From: Flavobacteriales bacterium
Lineage (GTDB): Bacteria; Bacteroidota; Bacteroidia; Flavobacteriales_G; NORP312
Reading direction: 5' to 3'
NCBI GenBank assembly: GCA_018669945.1
Contig: JABHTA010000221.1
Location: forward strand, 1-36,002
Length of the DNA stretch: 36,002 nucleotides
Part shown: piece by piece, positions 1-9,459 of the stretch
Layout of the letters: each line of letters begins with the position of its first letter
Position numbering within the stretch: position 1 is the stretch's first letter
Translations under genes and position numbers: made by a program
Notes under the pieces: model-generated
Database searches by the model: none
The model's input: only the letters and a program-made list of their open reading frames with translations
Told to the model about the DNA's origin: nothing

Positions 1-72
1 ATTCTGGTCGAGCAAAAAAGTAGACATACTGCTCGATTTGTAATGAAAGATTTAGGTTGGGTAGAAGCCTAA
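1..72 (+). CDS. 3' end of a truncated CDS, product unknown (…ILVEQKSRHTARFVMKDLGWVEA*)
   Basis: Open frame from base 1 to TAA at 70-72; product not recognisable from 23 residues. Confidence 0.5.
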   Translation: MLVEQKSRHTARFVMKDLGWVEA

Positions 73-1025
73 ATGTAATTCGTTAAATCTTTCTCAATCT
101 TGTCGGCTAAAAAAGTAGATAGCTTAACATAAGATTCTTGCGTCCACCCAGCAATGTGAGGAGATAAAATCACTTTTTTAGAGTTAATTAGGAATTGAAA
201 GGGAGCCGGTAATTTAGTCGTTTCTAGATTCTCAAAAGAAGTTTTTTCATACTCCAAAACATCTAAACAAGCGCCTAAAATTTTCCCAGATTTAAGTCCA
301 TCTACTAAATCAGAAGTATTTAAAGACTGCCCTCTTGCAGTGTTAATGATGTAAATATTCTTTTCGAAACTTCTAATAAATTCATCATTAATCAGGTGCT
401 TTGTTTCATCAGTTAACGGAGTATGTAAACTAAGTACATCAGCTTTTTTGAAAAGCGTTTCCATTGAAACTTCCATCACCAATTTGTTGCCAAAATCAGA
501 TTTATATTTATCGTAAGCGATAACGTTGCATTCGAATCCTTGCAGACGCTGAGCGAATGCAGACCCCATATTCCCGTAACCTATTATACCGATAGTTTTA
601 CCTGCTAGTTCATGGCCCCGGTTTCCTTCTCTGTCCCAAATTCCTTTTCGAACTTCAGCATCCGCATTATTAAGATTATTGAATAAGCTAAGCAACATGC
701 CAACAGCTTGCTCGCCAACTGCGGTTCGGTTTCCTTCGGGGGAATTGTAAATCGCAACGTTCTTTTGCTGAGCGTAGTCTAAATCAATATTCTCTAGCCC
801 TGCTCCAGAACGGGCGATAAACTTTAGATTAATAGCGCGATCCAAAATCTCTTTATCAATCTTAAACTTACTGCGAATAACAGCCCCTGTAAAAGTGCTA
901 ATTACGCTCAATATTTCTTGCCGTGAATTATTGGTATAATCCAAACACTTAAACCCCATTTGGGTGAGTCGTTCTCTCAAAATTGGATGAACGGAGTCGA
1001 TGAAGATTATTTTATTGCTCTTCAA
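69..1025 (-). CDS. D-isomer-specific 2-hydroxyacid dehydrogenase (phosphoglycerate dehydrogenase-like)
   Basis: 318 aa; Rossmann motif GKTIGIIGYGNMGSAFA, ARSGAGLENID, NTARGQSL and SPHIAGWT motifs typical of the family. Confidence 0.9.
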   Translation of the reverse strand: MKSNKIIFIDSVHPILRERLTQMGFKCLDYTNNSRQEILSVISTFTGAVIRSKFKIDKEILDRAINLKFIARSGAGLENIDLDYAQQKNVAIYNSPEGNRTAVGEQAVGMLLSLFNNLNNADAEVRKGIWDREGNRGHELAGKTIGIIGYGNMGSAFAQRLQGFECNVIAYDKYKSDFGNKLVMEVSMETLFKKADVLSLHTPLTDETKHLINDEFIRSFEKNIYIINTARGQSLNTSDLVDGLKSGKILGACLDVLEYEKTSFENLETTKLPAPFQFLINSKKVILSPHIAGWTQESYVKLSTFLADKIEKDLTNYI

Positions 1026-1644
1026 CTTGGGGTTCTAATTTGGATCCGAAATAGTATTTTATACCTGTATTAAAGAACGGAAGGTTTGTTTTAATTCTAT
1101 AAAGTTGAATTTCAGAACAAAAGCCAGTTTCACAAGTTGAGTAACCGTCATAAACGTTTTGGGTGTAATCAATACCTCTAGTCCAGCCAATTTCTAGGTT
1201 CGTAAAGAAATTTTTACCAATGGGCCAATTTGCTCCTAGTATGAAATTGTAACCAGTAAAATCCATTCGAATATCATCTGGTGATGAGTTTATCAGGCTT
1301 AAATCATAATGAAAATTGTACATCTCATATTGATGATCCTGAGTGTTCCAAAGAAATTTCATTTTATATAAAGAAGTACTAACATAGTACTTGCAATACT
1401 TTGACCACCAGTAATAATTTCCGCCAAGATGGTAGCCAAAAACTTGCCGTTTGAGTTTGTTTGGGTTTAGGTAATAGCTATCAATGCCCGTGAAAACTTC
1501 AAACCTTCGGTATTTGACGTTTGCCTCAACAGTGTAGCGACTAATAAGCGACCACCCAAAATCGAGCCCAATGTTAAATTTATCTTGAGCTTTAGCCGTT
1601 GACAAAAAGGTGATTACAAAAATGACAATTAACTTAACTCGCAC
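1012..1644 (-). CDS. secreted/outer-membrane beta-barrel-like hypothetical protein
   Basis: 210 aa with signal peptide (MRVKLIVIFVITFLSTAKAQ) and alternating aromatic/hydrophobic strands; overlaps both neighbours in a same-strand operon. Confidence 0.65.
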   Translation of the reverse strand: MRVKLIVIFVITFLSTAKAQDKFNIGLDFGWSLISRYTVEANVKYRRFEVFTGIDSYYLNPNKLKRQVFGYHLGGNYYWWSKYCKYYVSTSLYKMKFLWNTQDHQYEMYNFHYDLSLINSSPDDIRMDFTGYNFILGANWPIGKNFFTNLEIGWTRGIDYTQNVYDGYSTCETGFCSEIQLYRIKTNLPFFNTGIKYYFGSKLEPQVEEQ

Positions 1645-1966
1645 ACCTTACACATTTAGTGCTACCAGGCATAAGCATTAACCTACCTATTGGTATAGGT
1701 TGTTTGCATCGTAAACAATTTCCAAAACCTTCAGTATCAACTTTATCGAAAGCAATTTTTAGATTGCTCATTTTTGCTTCCGCCACTCTTAATGCAGCTT
1801 CGTTAACGCTCTTATTGTTAATGGCATCCATTCGGCTGATTCTACCAATCGCATTTTCCGGAGCAATTGGTTTCGTTAATTCTTTAAGGTCTTTAATTCG
1901 GTTTTTCGTCTGTTCGAAAACCTCATTAAGTTTTTCTTTGAATTCTTTTTTTTCTTTTTCGTTCAT
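1634..1966 (-). CDS. TraR/DksA-family C4-type zinc finger protein
   Basis: 110 aa; C-terminal FGNCLRCKQPIPIGRLMLMPGSTKCVRCAS matches the DksA/TraR zinc finger pattern (CxxC…CxxC). Confidence 0.88.
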   Translation of the reverse strand: MNEKEKKEFKEKLNEVFEQTKNRIKDLKELTKPIAPENAIGRISRMDAINNKSVNEAALRVAEAKMSNLKIAFDKVDTEGFGNCLRCKQPIPIGRLMLMPGSTKCVRCAS

Positions 1967-1989
1967 TTGTACCTACAAACTTAGTTAAA

Positions 1990-2940
1990 ATGCCAGAATT
2001 TAGAACGGAGGTAATCCCAAATACACTTAAACAACAATTGTTTTATGAAGATAAAGTGCTGTTGATTGGGTCATGCTTTTCCGAAAATATAGGGACGAAG
2101 TTTCGTCACTTTGGATTTAATTCTATATCCAATCCTTTTGGCGTTGTATTCAATCCTATTTCGATTGCTAATTTATTACAACGCTGTATAGATAAAAGAT
2201 TATTCGAAGAAAAGGATATTTATTTTAATCAAGGTCGTTGGTTTTGTTTCGAAACCCATGGTGATTTAGCTGGGTTAACTAAAGTGGAGTGTCTAAAAAA
2301 GCACAATGAAGTATTAAATAGTTCGGCTGATTTTTTGGAACAAGCGAGCTGTTTGATAATCACGTTCGGTTCAGCTTGGGTATACGAACATATAGAAACA
2401 GACAATTTGGTTGCTAATTGCCATAAAGTGCCTAATACACAGTTTCGGAAAAGACTTTTGTCAATTGATGAGATTGAGAAGAACTTTAAACAATTAATAA
2501 AAAACTTTGAGCGTTCAACTTCGAGCGTTCAATTTATCTTCACGATTAGCCCAATTCGCCATTGGAAAGATGGGGTTATCGAAAACCAAAGAAGTAAGTC
2601 GTTACTTCATCTGGCGATACAGTCGTTGGTTGAGCAATATGACAATTTAAATTACTTCCCTGCATATGAAATTATGTTAGACGATTTACGTGATTATCGT
2701 TTCTATAAAGAAGATATGATGCATCCGAATCAGCAGGCAGTAAATTATATCTGGGAGAAGTTCAAAAATTTCGCAATTGATGAATCGTGTTTGGACTTGA
2801 TGTTACGTATGGATAAACTTAGAAGTTCTATTGCGCATCGGCCATTCAACAAAGATTCAACAGAATATCAAAATTTCAAGGAGGGGATAGCTAAAGAGGT
2901 TCTTTTAGTAAAAGAAATTCTCCCGCATTTAGAGTTATAA
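1990..2940 (+). CDS. GSCFA domain-containing protein
   Basis: 316 aa with diagnostic LLIGSCFSENIG near the N-terminus. Confidence 0.9.
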   Translation: MPEFRTEVIPNTLKQQLFYEDKVLLIGSCFSENIGTKFRHFGFNSISNPFGVVFNPISIANLLQRCIDKRLFEEKDIYFNQGRWFCFETHGDLAGLTKVECLKKHNEVLNSSADFLEQASCLIITFGSAWVYEHIETDNLVANCHKVPNTQFRKRLLSIDEIEKNFKQLIKNFERSTSSVQFIFTISPIRHWKDGVIENQRSKSLLHLAIQSLVEQYDNLNYFPAYEIMLDDLRDYRFYKEDMMHPNQQAVNYIWEKFKNFAIDESCLDLMLRMDKLRSSIAHRPFNKDSTEYQNFKEGIAKEVLLVKEILPHLEL

Positions 2941-3993
2941 AGAATTAACAAATGCTCTTATGGTTTGTTCCAATGTGTTTGTTTTATGAACCTGCGGAAT
3001 TCCTTTATAATTTCCAGCCATTTCCAATCCACTTTTCAGGTTTAAATCTTTTTGTTTTTGCCAGGAAGTATGTCCTTTCCCTCGGTGGTATTTTGCAAGG
3101 TATTCCTGCTCTGTTTGTCCAGGTGTTGGTATAAACATGGCTTTCTTTTCAAATTGCGCTAAATCCATTATAGTTGAGTATCCTGGGCGGGACACGATAA
3201 CGTCTGCAGCATTAATCGCTTCCGCCATTTGCTTGGAATCTAAATGAGAACGAATTTCAATATTACCTTCTGTTTTGTTAATGGTTTTATCCGGTTGCCC
3301 TAAAACTACCATTGCAGATTTGTTAAGATGTTTTAGCTGTGGAATAATCAAATTTTGAAATAGAGTTCGTTGCGGCTCTGGACCAGAAATAATAACAAGT
3401 ACTTCGTATTTTTTCTTACCAATATTGTATGTGTCTAGTCGCGAAATAGGACCAACATATTTTACGTTTTCTGGTGGATTCTTTTGCGATAATTTTCCAC
3501 TTAAATTTCCTTTGCCCTGAATGTCTGGCACCCAACATTCATTGTGTTTGTTGATGAATTTGCTGTTAATCTGTTTGAGCAAAAACTGCCCAATTGGAGC
3601 TTGAATGTTTAATTGGTGTGTGATGAAGGCGCTTGGTATTTCAATGTTATACAAGCCGTATCTATTGTCTGAAATAATGCCGTCTAGCTTATGCATTTCA
3701 TTTATTTCATCTAGGTATTGGTTCTCAATCATGATTTTTCCCACAAGTTTTCTGAACGATTTAATCATGTGCCAAGTCATGCCGCCATTTTTTGGGTAGT
3801 CAATTTTGTATCCAGGAAATTTAAGGTAAGGAACCGTTGGGAATTCCTTCCGCAATAGGTCTAATTGAGGGCCATCAGAACCGATAATTACTTCACAGTT
3901 TAAGTCTCTTAGGATTTTAATTATAGGCACGCATCTTGTTGCGTGACCAAGTCCCCAATCTAATGGGCTAATAAATACTTTTTTTCTGCTCAT
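2935..3993 (-). CDS. MurG-like (GT28-type) glycosyltransferase family protein
   Basis: N-term MSRKKVFISPLDWGLGHATRCVPI, C-term ADVIVSRPGYSTIMDLAQF. The ORF track extends to 4146, but the Met at 3993 is the likely start because the extension runs into the trmB promoter and start. Confidence 0.8.
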   Translation of the reverse strand: MSRKKVFISPLDWGLGHATRCVPIIKILRDLNCEVIIGSDGPQLDLLRKEFPTVPYLKFPGYKIDYPKNGGMTWHMIKSFRKLVGKIMIENQYLDEINEMHKLDGIISDNRYGLYNIEIPSAFITHQLNIQAPIGQFLLKQINSKFINKHNECWVPDIQGKGNLSGKLSQKNPPENVKYVGPISRLDTYNIGKKKYEVLVIISGPEPQRTLFQNLIIPQLKHLNKSAMVVLGQPDKTINKTEGNIEIRSHLDSKQMAEAINAADVIVSRPGYSTIMDLAQFEKKAMFIPTPGQTEQEYLAKYHRGKGHTSWQKQKDLNLKSGLEMAGNYKGIPQVHKTNTLEQTIRAFVNSL

Positions 3994-4013
3994 TAACACG
4001 AAATTAGTAATTC

Positions 4014-4021
4014 CAAACTTA
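4014..4021 (-). promoter_or_regulatory. candidate Bacteroidota -7 element (TAAGTTTG on minus strand) for the glycosyltransferase gene
   Basis: Plus-strand CAAACTTA is the reverse complement of TAnnTTTG, 21 bp upstream of the start at 3993; no clear -33 TTG. Confidence 0.35.
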
Positions 4022-4047
4022 ATTTTAGTGAAGAAACGGAATCTTAC

Positions 4048-4081
4048 TTTGATAATTATTCTCTTTGAACTTTTACCTTTG
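4048..4081 (+). promoter_or_regulatory. Bacteroidota-type promoter (TTTG-N22-TACCTTTG) for trmB
   Basis: TTTG at 4048-4051 and TAccTTTG at 4074-4081, just upstream of ATG at 4098; fits the Flavobacterium TTG/N17-23/TAnnTTTG consensus. Confidence 0.65.
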
Positions 4082-4097
4082 CACTCGAACTTTGAAT

Positions 4098-4790
4098 ATG
4101 GGAAGTAACAAAAATAAACTGGAGCGTTTTGCTGAAATGAAGTCATTCGCTAACGTGTTTGAGCCGGATATAGAAAACGTAAAAACGGGGCATTATCATC
4201 TAAAGGGTAATTGGCGAGAAGATTACTTTAAAAATGATAATCCGATTGTTTTAGAACTAGGTTGCGGAAAAGGTGAGTATACCGTTGGGATGGCTGAAAA
4301 ATTTCCAGATAAGAACTTTATCGCTATTGATATAAAAGGTGCCCGAATGTATATTGGATCAAAGCATGCACTTGAGCACGAGATGTACAATGTTGCTTTT
4401 TTACGCACTAGAATTGAATTTATTGAATCGTTTTTTGAAAAGGATGAGGTAGATGAAATTTGGATAACATTCCCCGACCCTCAGCCCATAGATAGGCGAG
4501 TTAAGAAGAGATTGACTTCCCCTTTGTTTTTAGATAGATATCTAAAATTTTTAAAACCCGGGGGTATTGTGCATTTAAAAACGGATAGCGCGATGCTGCA
4601 TGAATATACGTTGCAAGTGATAAGAGACCGAAAATATAAATTGATTGATGCTTCTGCTGATTTATATGCTAGTAAAATTTCTGAGTATGATATTGATACC
4701 CAAGAAATATTAGGAATAAAAACGCATTACGAAACATTGTTTTCAGAGAAAGGATTTAAAATTACTTATCTTAAATTTCAGATGAATTAG
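4098..4790 (+). CDS. trmB: tRNA (guanine-N7-)-methyltransferase TrmB
   Basis: LELGCGKGEYTVGMAEKFPDKNFIAIDIKGARMY and ITFPDPQPIDRRVKKRL motifs; start set at MGSNKNKLERF (4098) rather than the ORF start at 4065. Confidence 0.9.
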   Translation: MGSNKNKLERFAEMKSFANVFEPDIENVKTGHYHLKGNWREDYFKNDNPIVLELGCGKGEYTVGMAEKFPDKNFIAIDIKGARMYIGSKHALEHEMYNVAFLRTRIEFIESFFEKDEVDEIWITFPDPQPIDRRVKKRLTSPLFLDRYLKFLKPGGIVHLKTDSAMLHEYTLQVIRDRKYKLIDASADLYASKISEYDIDTQEILGIKTHYETLFSEKGFKITYLKFQMN

Positions 4791-4793
4791 AGA

Positions 4794-5141
4794 ATGAATC
4801 TTTCAGATAAAAGTCGTAATTTTTTTCTCGATGTGTACGAGGTTGTCAAGCTGATTCCAGAGGGTAAGGTAACTTCTTATGGTTCTATTGCGAAATATTT
4901 AGGCGTTGTTCGTTCTTCAAGAATGGTTGGCTGGGCAATGAATGCAGCTCACGGCAAACCAGAAGTTCCTGCACACAGAGTAGTAAATAGAGCTGGGTTG
5001 TTAACAGGAAAAGAACATTTCGAAAACCCATTCGCTATGCAAAGAAAATTAGAAGCTGAAGGGATTGTTGTTATAGATAATCAAATCGTTAATTTTGCCA
5101 ACCACTTTTGGGATCCGATGCAGGAATTAACAATCGAATAA
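4794..5141 (+). CDS. MGMT-family alkyltransferase-like (ATL) protein, catalytic Cys replaced by Ala
   Basis: 115 aa; PEGKVTSYGSIAKYLG…VGWAMNAA…PAHRVVNRAGLLTGK. The canonical PCHRV motif is PAHRV, with GCA at 4971-4973. Confidence 0.88.
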   Translation: MNLSDKSRNFFLDVYEVVKLIPEGKVTSYGSIAKYLGVVRSSRMVGWAMNAAHGKPEVPAHRVVNRAGLLTGKEHFENPFAMQRKLEAEGIVVIDNQIVNFANHFWDPMQELTIE

Positions 5142-5142
5142 A

Positions 5143-6222
5143 ATGGAGATAAATAGAGATACAGTAAGAAAAGCTTTAAGCTATGTAATTGAGCCAGATC
5201 TAAAGAAGGACGTCATAGCATTAAATTTGGTCACAGAACTTACCGTTTCGGGTAACAAAATTTCTTTTATTTTAAATGTAAGCAATCCAGCGATGCACAA
5301 TCGCAAACGAATGGAAGAGGCTTGTATGCATCAGTTAAATCGTTTTTTAGGAGAAGATATAGAAGTTAAAATACATGTCGCAGCAATGCCTCCAACTCAA
5401 GATAAACTGAAAGAGAATAGAACGGTTCTTCCTCAAGTGAAAAACATTGTTGCCATTGCCAGTGGAAAGGGAGGAGTAGGTAAATCCACTATTACAGCAA
5501 ACCTTGCGGTTGGCCTAGTAAAAAAAGGGTTTAAAGTTGGAATTATCGATGCTGATATTTATGGTCCATCTATACCAATAATGTTTGACGTTGCACAAGA
5601 AAAGCCTGGTGTTGCTAATGGAGAAACAAATAACAAAATGACCCCTGTTGAAGGTCATGGGGTTAAGATTCTTTCTATTGGTTTTTTCGCGGACTCTAAT
5701 CAAGCTGTAGCTTGGAGAGGGCCAATGGCTTCAAAAGCACTAAATCAAATGATTAATGATGTGGAATGGGGTGAATTAGACTACATGTTAATTGATTTGC
5801 CTCCTGGAACGGGAGATATTCACTTGTCTTTAGTTCAGGCTTTACCATTAACTGGAGCTATTGTTGTAAGTACTCCGCAAGTTGTCGCGTTAGCAGATGC
5901 TCGTAAAGGTGTAGCTATGTTTAAAATGGACGGAATTAAAGTTCCTGTGCTGGGAATAGTTGAAAATATGTCATATTTTACCCCTGCAGAATTGCCAGAA
6001 AATAAGTACTTTATTTTTGGGGAAGAGGGCGCAAAGCTTTTGGCAGAAGATTTGAAGCTTCCTTGTTTAGGTCAAATTCCTATTGTACAAAGTATTCGAG
6101 AGGCAGGAGATATTGGTCGCCCGTCAATTATGCAAGAAACCACACCTCAAGCATTAGCATTTAAAGAATTGACGGAAAATTTCTTGAAGCACTCAAAAAT
6201 TCAAGAATTTGCCAAAGCATAA
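5143..6222 (+). CDS. Mrp/ApbC (NBP35-like) P-loop ATPase, iron-sulfur cluster carrier, with N-terminal MIP18/DUF59 domain
   Basis: ASGKGGVGKSTITANLAVGL, IIDADIYGPSIPIMF, DYMLIDLPPGTGD motifs. Confidence 0.93.
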   Translation: MEINRDTVRKALSYVIEPDLKKDVIALNLVTELTVSGNKISFILNVSNPAMHNRKRMEEACMHQLNRFLGEDIEVKIHVAAMPPTQDKLKENRTVLPQVKNIVAIASGKGGVGKSTITANLAVGLVKKGFKVGIIDADIYGPSIPIMFDVAQEKPGVANGETNNKMTPVEGHGVKILSIGFFADSNQAVAWRGPMASKALNQMINDVEWGELDYMLIDLPPGTGDIHLSLVQALPLTGAIVVSTPQVVALADARKGVAMFKMDGIKVPVLGIVENMSYFTPAELPENKYFIFGEEGAKLLAEDLKLPCLGQIPIVQSIREAGDIGRPSIMQETTPQALAFKELTENFLKHSKIQEFAKA

Positions 6223-6239
6223 TTCTTTACATTTGTTTC

Positions 6240-6488
6240 ATGGCAGCCGCTGAGAAACATATAATTGAAGAAAAGATAGAACAGGCTTTAGACCAAATTC
6301 GACCTTTTTTAAATGAAGATGGCGGTGATATTCACTTGGTTGAATTAACTAATGAGTTGGTAGTTAAAGTTCAGTTTACAGGTGCTTGTACTGATTGCTC
6401 GATGCAAAACTCTACATTTAAAGCCGGTGTTGAGGACTCTATACTAAAAGCTATACCAAGCATAAAAAGTGTTTTAATTGTTAAGTAA
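6240..6488 (+). CDS. NifU C-terminal domain protein
   Basis: 82 aa; IRPFLNEDGGDIHLVEL…GACTDCSMQNSTFKAGVE with CxxC. Confidence 0.92.
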   Translation: MAAAEKHIIEEKIEQALDQIRPFLNEDGGDIHLVELTNELVVKVQFTGACTDCSMQNSTFKAGVEDSILKAIPSIKSVLIVK

Positions 6489-6551
6489 ATTTAAGTTTAT
6501 TTCTTTTTGAATAATTCTTTCTTCCAACTGCTTTCAGAACATAAAATCAAG

Positions 6552-6559
6552 TAATTTTG
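6552..6559 (+). promoter_or_regulatory. candidate -7 element TAATTTTG for the 2-oxoacid:ferredoxin oxidoreductase operon
   Basis: Matches TAnnTTTG 19 bp upstream of the ATG at 6578; no convincing TTG at N17-23. Confidence 0.35.
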
Positions 6560-6577
6560 CTGTACCAATAAGTTTTT

Positions 6578-8422
6578 ATGGTTGAGACCAAAGAAGAGAA
6601 AAAGACAGTAACTATTCTGTTTGCAGGTGACTCTGGTGATGGCATGCAGTTAACGGGGTCGCAGTTTACAAACACCAACGCATTGTTTGGAAATGATGTT
6701 AGCACTTTTCCAGACTTTCCGGCAGAGATTCGTGCTCCGCAGGGAACGATTGCTGGTGTTTCGGGATTTCAGTTAAATTTTGGAAGTGTTGACGTCTTTA
6801 CACCAGGAGATAATGCAGATGTTTTGGTAGCAATGAACGCTGCTGCTCTCAAAGCAAGTCTGCTTAAGCTTAAAATCGGAGGAACGATAATCGTAAATCT
6901 ATCTGGGTTTGACAAAAAGAATTTGCGGCTTGCTGGATTTTTAAATGATGAAAATCCGTTAACCGATAGTTCGCTTGGTAAGTATCGCGTTCTCGAAATG
7001 GATGTTACAAAACTTACACGTGCATGTTTGGCTGATACTGGTATGACTGTAAAACACATTGATAGAAGTAAGAATATGTTTGTACTTGGTGTTTTGTATT
7101 GGATGTATAATCGAAAACTAGACACAACGCTCGATTTTTTCAAGGTTAAGTTTAAAGGAAAACAAGATCTAATCGATGCCAACACTAAAGTATTAACGGC
7201 AGGCTACTATTTTGGTGATACCAGCGAAATATTCACATCGCGTTACGAAGTAAAGCCAGCACCTCTTTCAAAAGGAGTCTATCGCAATATTATGGGCAAC
7301 CAGGCTACAGCAATTGGTTTAATTGCAGCAGTAAGAAAAGCTAACCTAGATTTATTTTATGGCTCGTATCCGATAACTCCGGCATCAGATATCTTACACG
7401 AACTGGCGAAACACAAGAATTTTGGGGTTAAGACATATCAAGCAGAGGATGAAATTGCGGCTATTTGCGCTGCAATTGGAGCATCATTTGGTGGGCATTT
7501 AGGAGTCACCACTTCTTCTGGTCCTGGCATTGCATTAAAAGGAGAGGCCCTAGGTTATGCTGCGATATTAGAATTGCCATTGGTCGTCATTAACGTGCAA
7601 AGAGGAGGTCCTTCAACGGGCTTGCCGACCAAGACTGAACAATCCGATTTAATGCAGGCATTATACGGAAGAAATGGTGAAGCACCAATTCCGGTAGTTG
7701 CACCGTGCACACCTTCCGATTGCTTTGATGTAATATACGAAGCTGCAAGAATTGCTGTTGAACACATGACTCCCGTCTTTTTTCTCTCGGATGGTTATAT
7801 AGCTAATGGTTCAGAACCATGGAGTTTTCCTTTAGCAAAAGATTTAGTGCCGATAAAGGTCAAAAAACTTTCTGCTGGAGGAGATGATGAAAAATACAGG
7901 CCTTATGTTCGCAACGAGAAACTAGTAAGGGATTGGGCAATTCCTGGCGTAAAAGGATTAGAGCACCGAGTAGGCGGGTTGGAAAAGGAAAATGAAACAG
8001 GGAACGTTTCTTATGACCCTGCTAACCATGAATTAATGGTTAAATTAAGAGCAAAAAAAGTAGCTAATATTTCGGATACTATTCCAGATCAGAATATCGA
8101 AATTGGTGAGGATTCAGGTAAAGTATTAGTGCTAGGATGGGGTTCAACATTTGGCGCATGTAAAACTGCTGTAACTGAGTTAGTAAAAGATGGGGTGGAA
8201 GTTTCACAGGCCCATGTGCGCTATTTAAATCCGCTTCCGAAGAACCTAGGAGATCTTATTTCTAGATTTGATAAAGTACTTGTTCCGGAAATAAATGATG
8301 GCCAGTTTGTTAAACTTATTCGAGATAAATATTTAGTGGATGCAATTCCGTTTAATAAGATAATGGGAATACCTTTTAGCTCGCAAGAGATAAAAGAAAA
8401 AGTTCTTGAAATTTTAGGGTAA
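6578..8422 (+). CDS. 2-oxoacid:ferredoxin/acceptor oxidoreductase subunit alpha (gamma-alpha fused; KorA-like)
   Basis: 614 aa; N-terminal gamma-domain ILFAGDSGDGMQLTGSQF, then YGSYPITPASDILHELAKHKNFGVKTYQAEDEIAAICAAIGASFGG. Confidence 0.9.
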   Translation: MVETKEEKKTVTILFAGDSGDGMQLTGSQFTNTNALFGNDVSTFPDFPAEIRAPQGTIAGVSGFQLNFGSVDVFTPGDNADVLVAMNAAALKASLLKLKIGGTIIVNLSGFDKKNLRLAGFLNDENPLTDSSLGKYRVLEMDVTKLTRACLADTGMTVKHIDRSKNMFVLGVLYWMYNRKLDTTLDFFKVKFKGKQDLIDANTKVLTAGYYFGDTSEIFTSRYEVKPAPLSKGVYRNIMGNQATAIGLIAAVRKANLDLFYGSYPITPASDILHELAKHKNFGVKTYQAEDEIAAICAAIGASFGGHLGVTTSSGPGIALKGEALGYAAILELPLVVINVQRGGPSTGLPTKTEQSDLMQALYGRNGEAPIPVVAPCTPSDCFDVIYEAARIAVEHMTPVFFLSDGYIANGSEPWSFPLAKDLVPIKVKKLSAGGDDEKYRPYVRNEKLVRDWAIPGVKGLEHRVGGLEKENETGNVSYDPANHELMVKLRAKKVANISDTIPDQNIEIGEDSGKVLVLGWGSTFGACKTAVTELVKDGVEVSQAHVRYLNPLPKNLGDLISRFDKVLVPEINDGQFVKLIRDKYLVDAIPFNKIMGIPFSSQEIKEKVLEILG

Positions 8423-9459
8423 TGAGCATAAAAATGGAAAATGCGGAAATAAAATTATCAGGAAAAGACTTTGCGTCAGATCAAGAAGTAAAATGGTGCC
8501 CAGGTTGTGGAGATTATTCTATACTTAAGCAAGTGCAAAGCACCCTTGCAGATATTGGCGTAAAACGAGAAGATACTGTTTTTGTTTCGGGTATCGGTTG
8601 CTCATCTAGATTCCCATATTACATGAATACCTACGGCGTTCATAGTTTGCATGGCAGAGCAACTGCATTAGCAAGTGGATTAAAAACTGCGCGTCCCGAT
8701 TTAAATACTTGGATTGTGACAGGAGATGGAGATGCACTATCTATTGGAGGAAATCATTTGATCCATTTATTAAGAAGAAACTTGAATGTAAATATTTTAC
8801 TTTTTAATAATGAAATTTACGGATTAACTAAGGGTCAATATTCTCCAGCTTCTCCAAAAGGAACGATTACGAAGTCTTCCCCAATGGGTTCGTTAGATCA
8901 CTCTTTTAACCCTTTAGCTTTGTGTTTGGGAGCAGACTCAACATTTATTGCTCGCTCGATGGATCGCGACCCAAAACATTTAAGAGCTATTCTAGCAGAA
9001 GCAAACAATCATATAGGGACTTCGATGGTTGAAATTTACCAGAATTGTAATGTATTTAACGATGGTGCCTTTTTTACGTTTACAGAGAAAGCAACTAAAG
9101 GAAATACAACTCTGCAACTTGAACATGGTCAGCCATTAATCTTCGGGGATAATCGAGATTTAGGAATTAAATTAGACGGGTTTAAACCAGTAGTTGTTGC
9201 TTTAGATGAAAGTACCTCAACTGATGATCTTTGGGTTCATGATGAATCGGATCAGGTAAAGGCAGGTATCTTAACTCGATTTTTCGATATCCCATCAGCG
9301 GGAATGACTTTACCGAGGCCTTTTGGAGTGTTTTATAAAGAGAGCCGTTCTGTTTATGAAGAAGACGTTGCCATTCAAATTAATCAGGCTATAGAAATTA
9401 AAGGAGAAGGTGATTTGAATTCGCTTCTTGCAGGAGCTAATACCTGGGAGGTTATTTGA
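8422..9459 (+). CDS. 2-oxoacid:ferredoxin oxidoreductase subunit beta (KorB-like, ThDP-binding)
   Basis: 345 aa; WCPGCGDYSILKQVQ, GIGCSSRFPYYMNTYGVHSLHGRA, GDGDALSIGGNHLIHLLRRN. TAATG start/stop overlap with the alpha subunit. Confidence 0.92.
   Translation: MSIKMENAEIKLSGKDFASDQEVKWCPGCGDYSILKQVQSTLADIGVKREDTVFVSGIGCSSRFPYYMNTYGVHSLHGRATALASGLKTARPDLNTWIVTGDGDALSIGGNHLIHLLRRNLNVNILLFNNEIYGLTKGQYSPASPKGTITKSSPMGSLDHSFNPLALCLGADSTFIARSMDRDPKHLRAILAEANNHIGTSMVEIYQNCNVFNDGAFFTFTEKATKGNTTLQLEHGQPLIFGDNRDLGIKLDGFKPVVVALDESTSTDDLWVHDESDQVKAGILTRFFDIPSAGMTLPRPFGVFYKESRSVYEEDVAIQINQAIEIKGEGDLNSLLAGANTWEVI

Noticed and set aside
1659-1988. 109-aa + strand ORF antisense to the DksA-like gene
   Set aside because: Antisense to a clearly recognisable zinc-finger gene; low-complexity Leu/Ser/Phe composition.
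6769-7185. 138-aa minus ORF inside the oxidoreductase alpha subunit
   Set aside because: Antisense to a strongly conserved coding region; no own start context or family motif.
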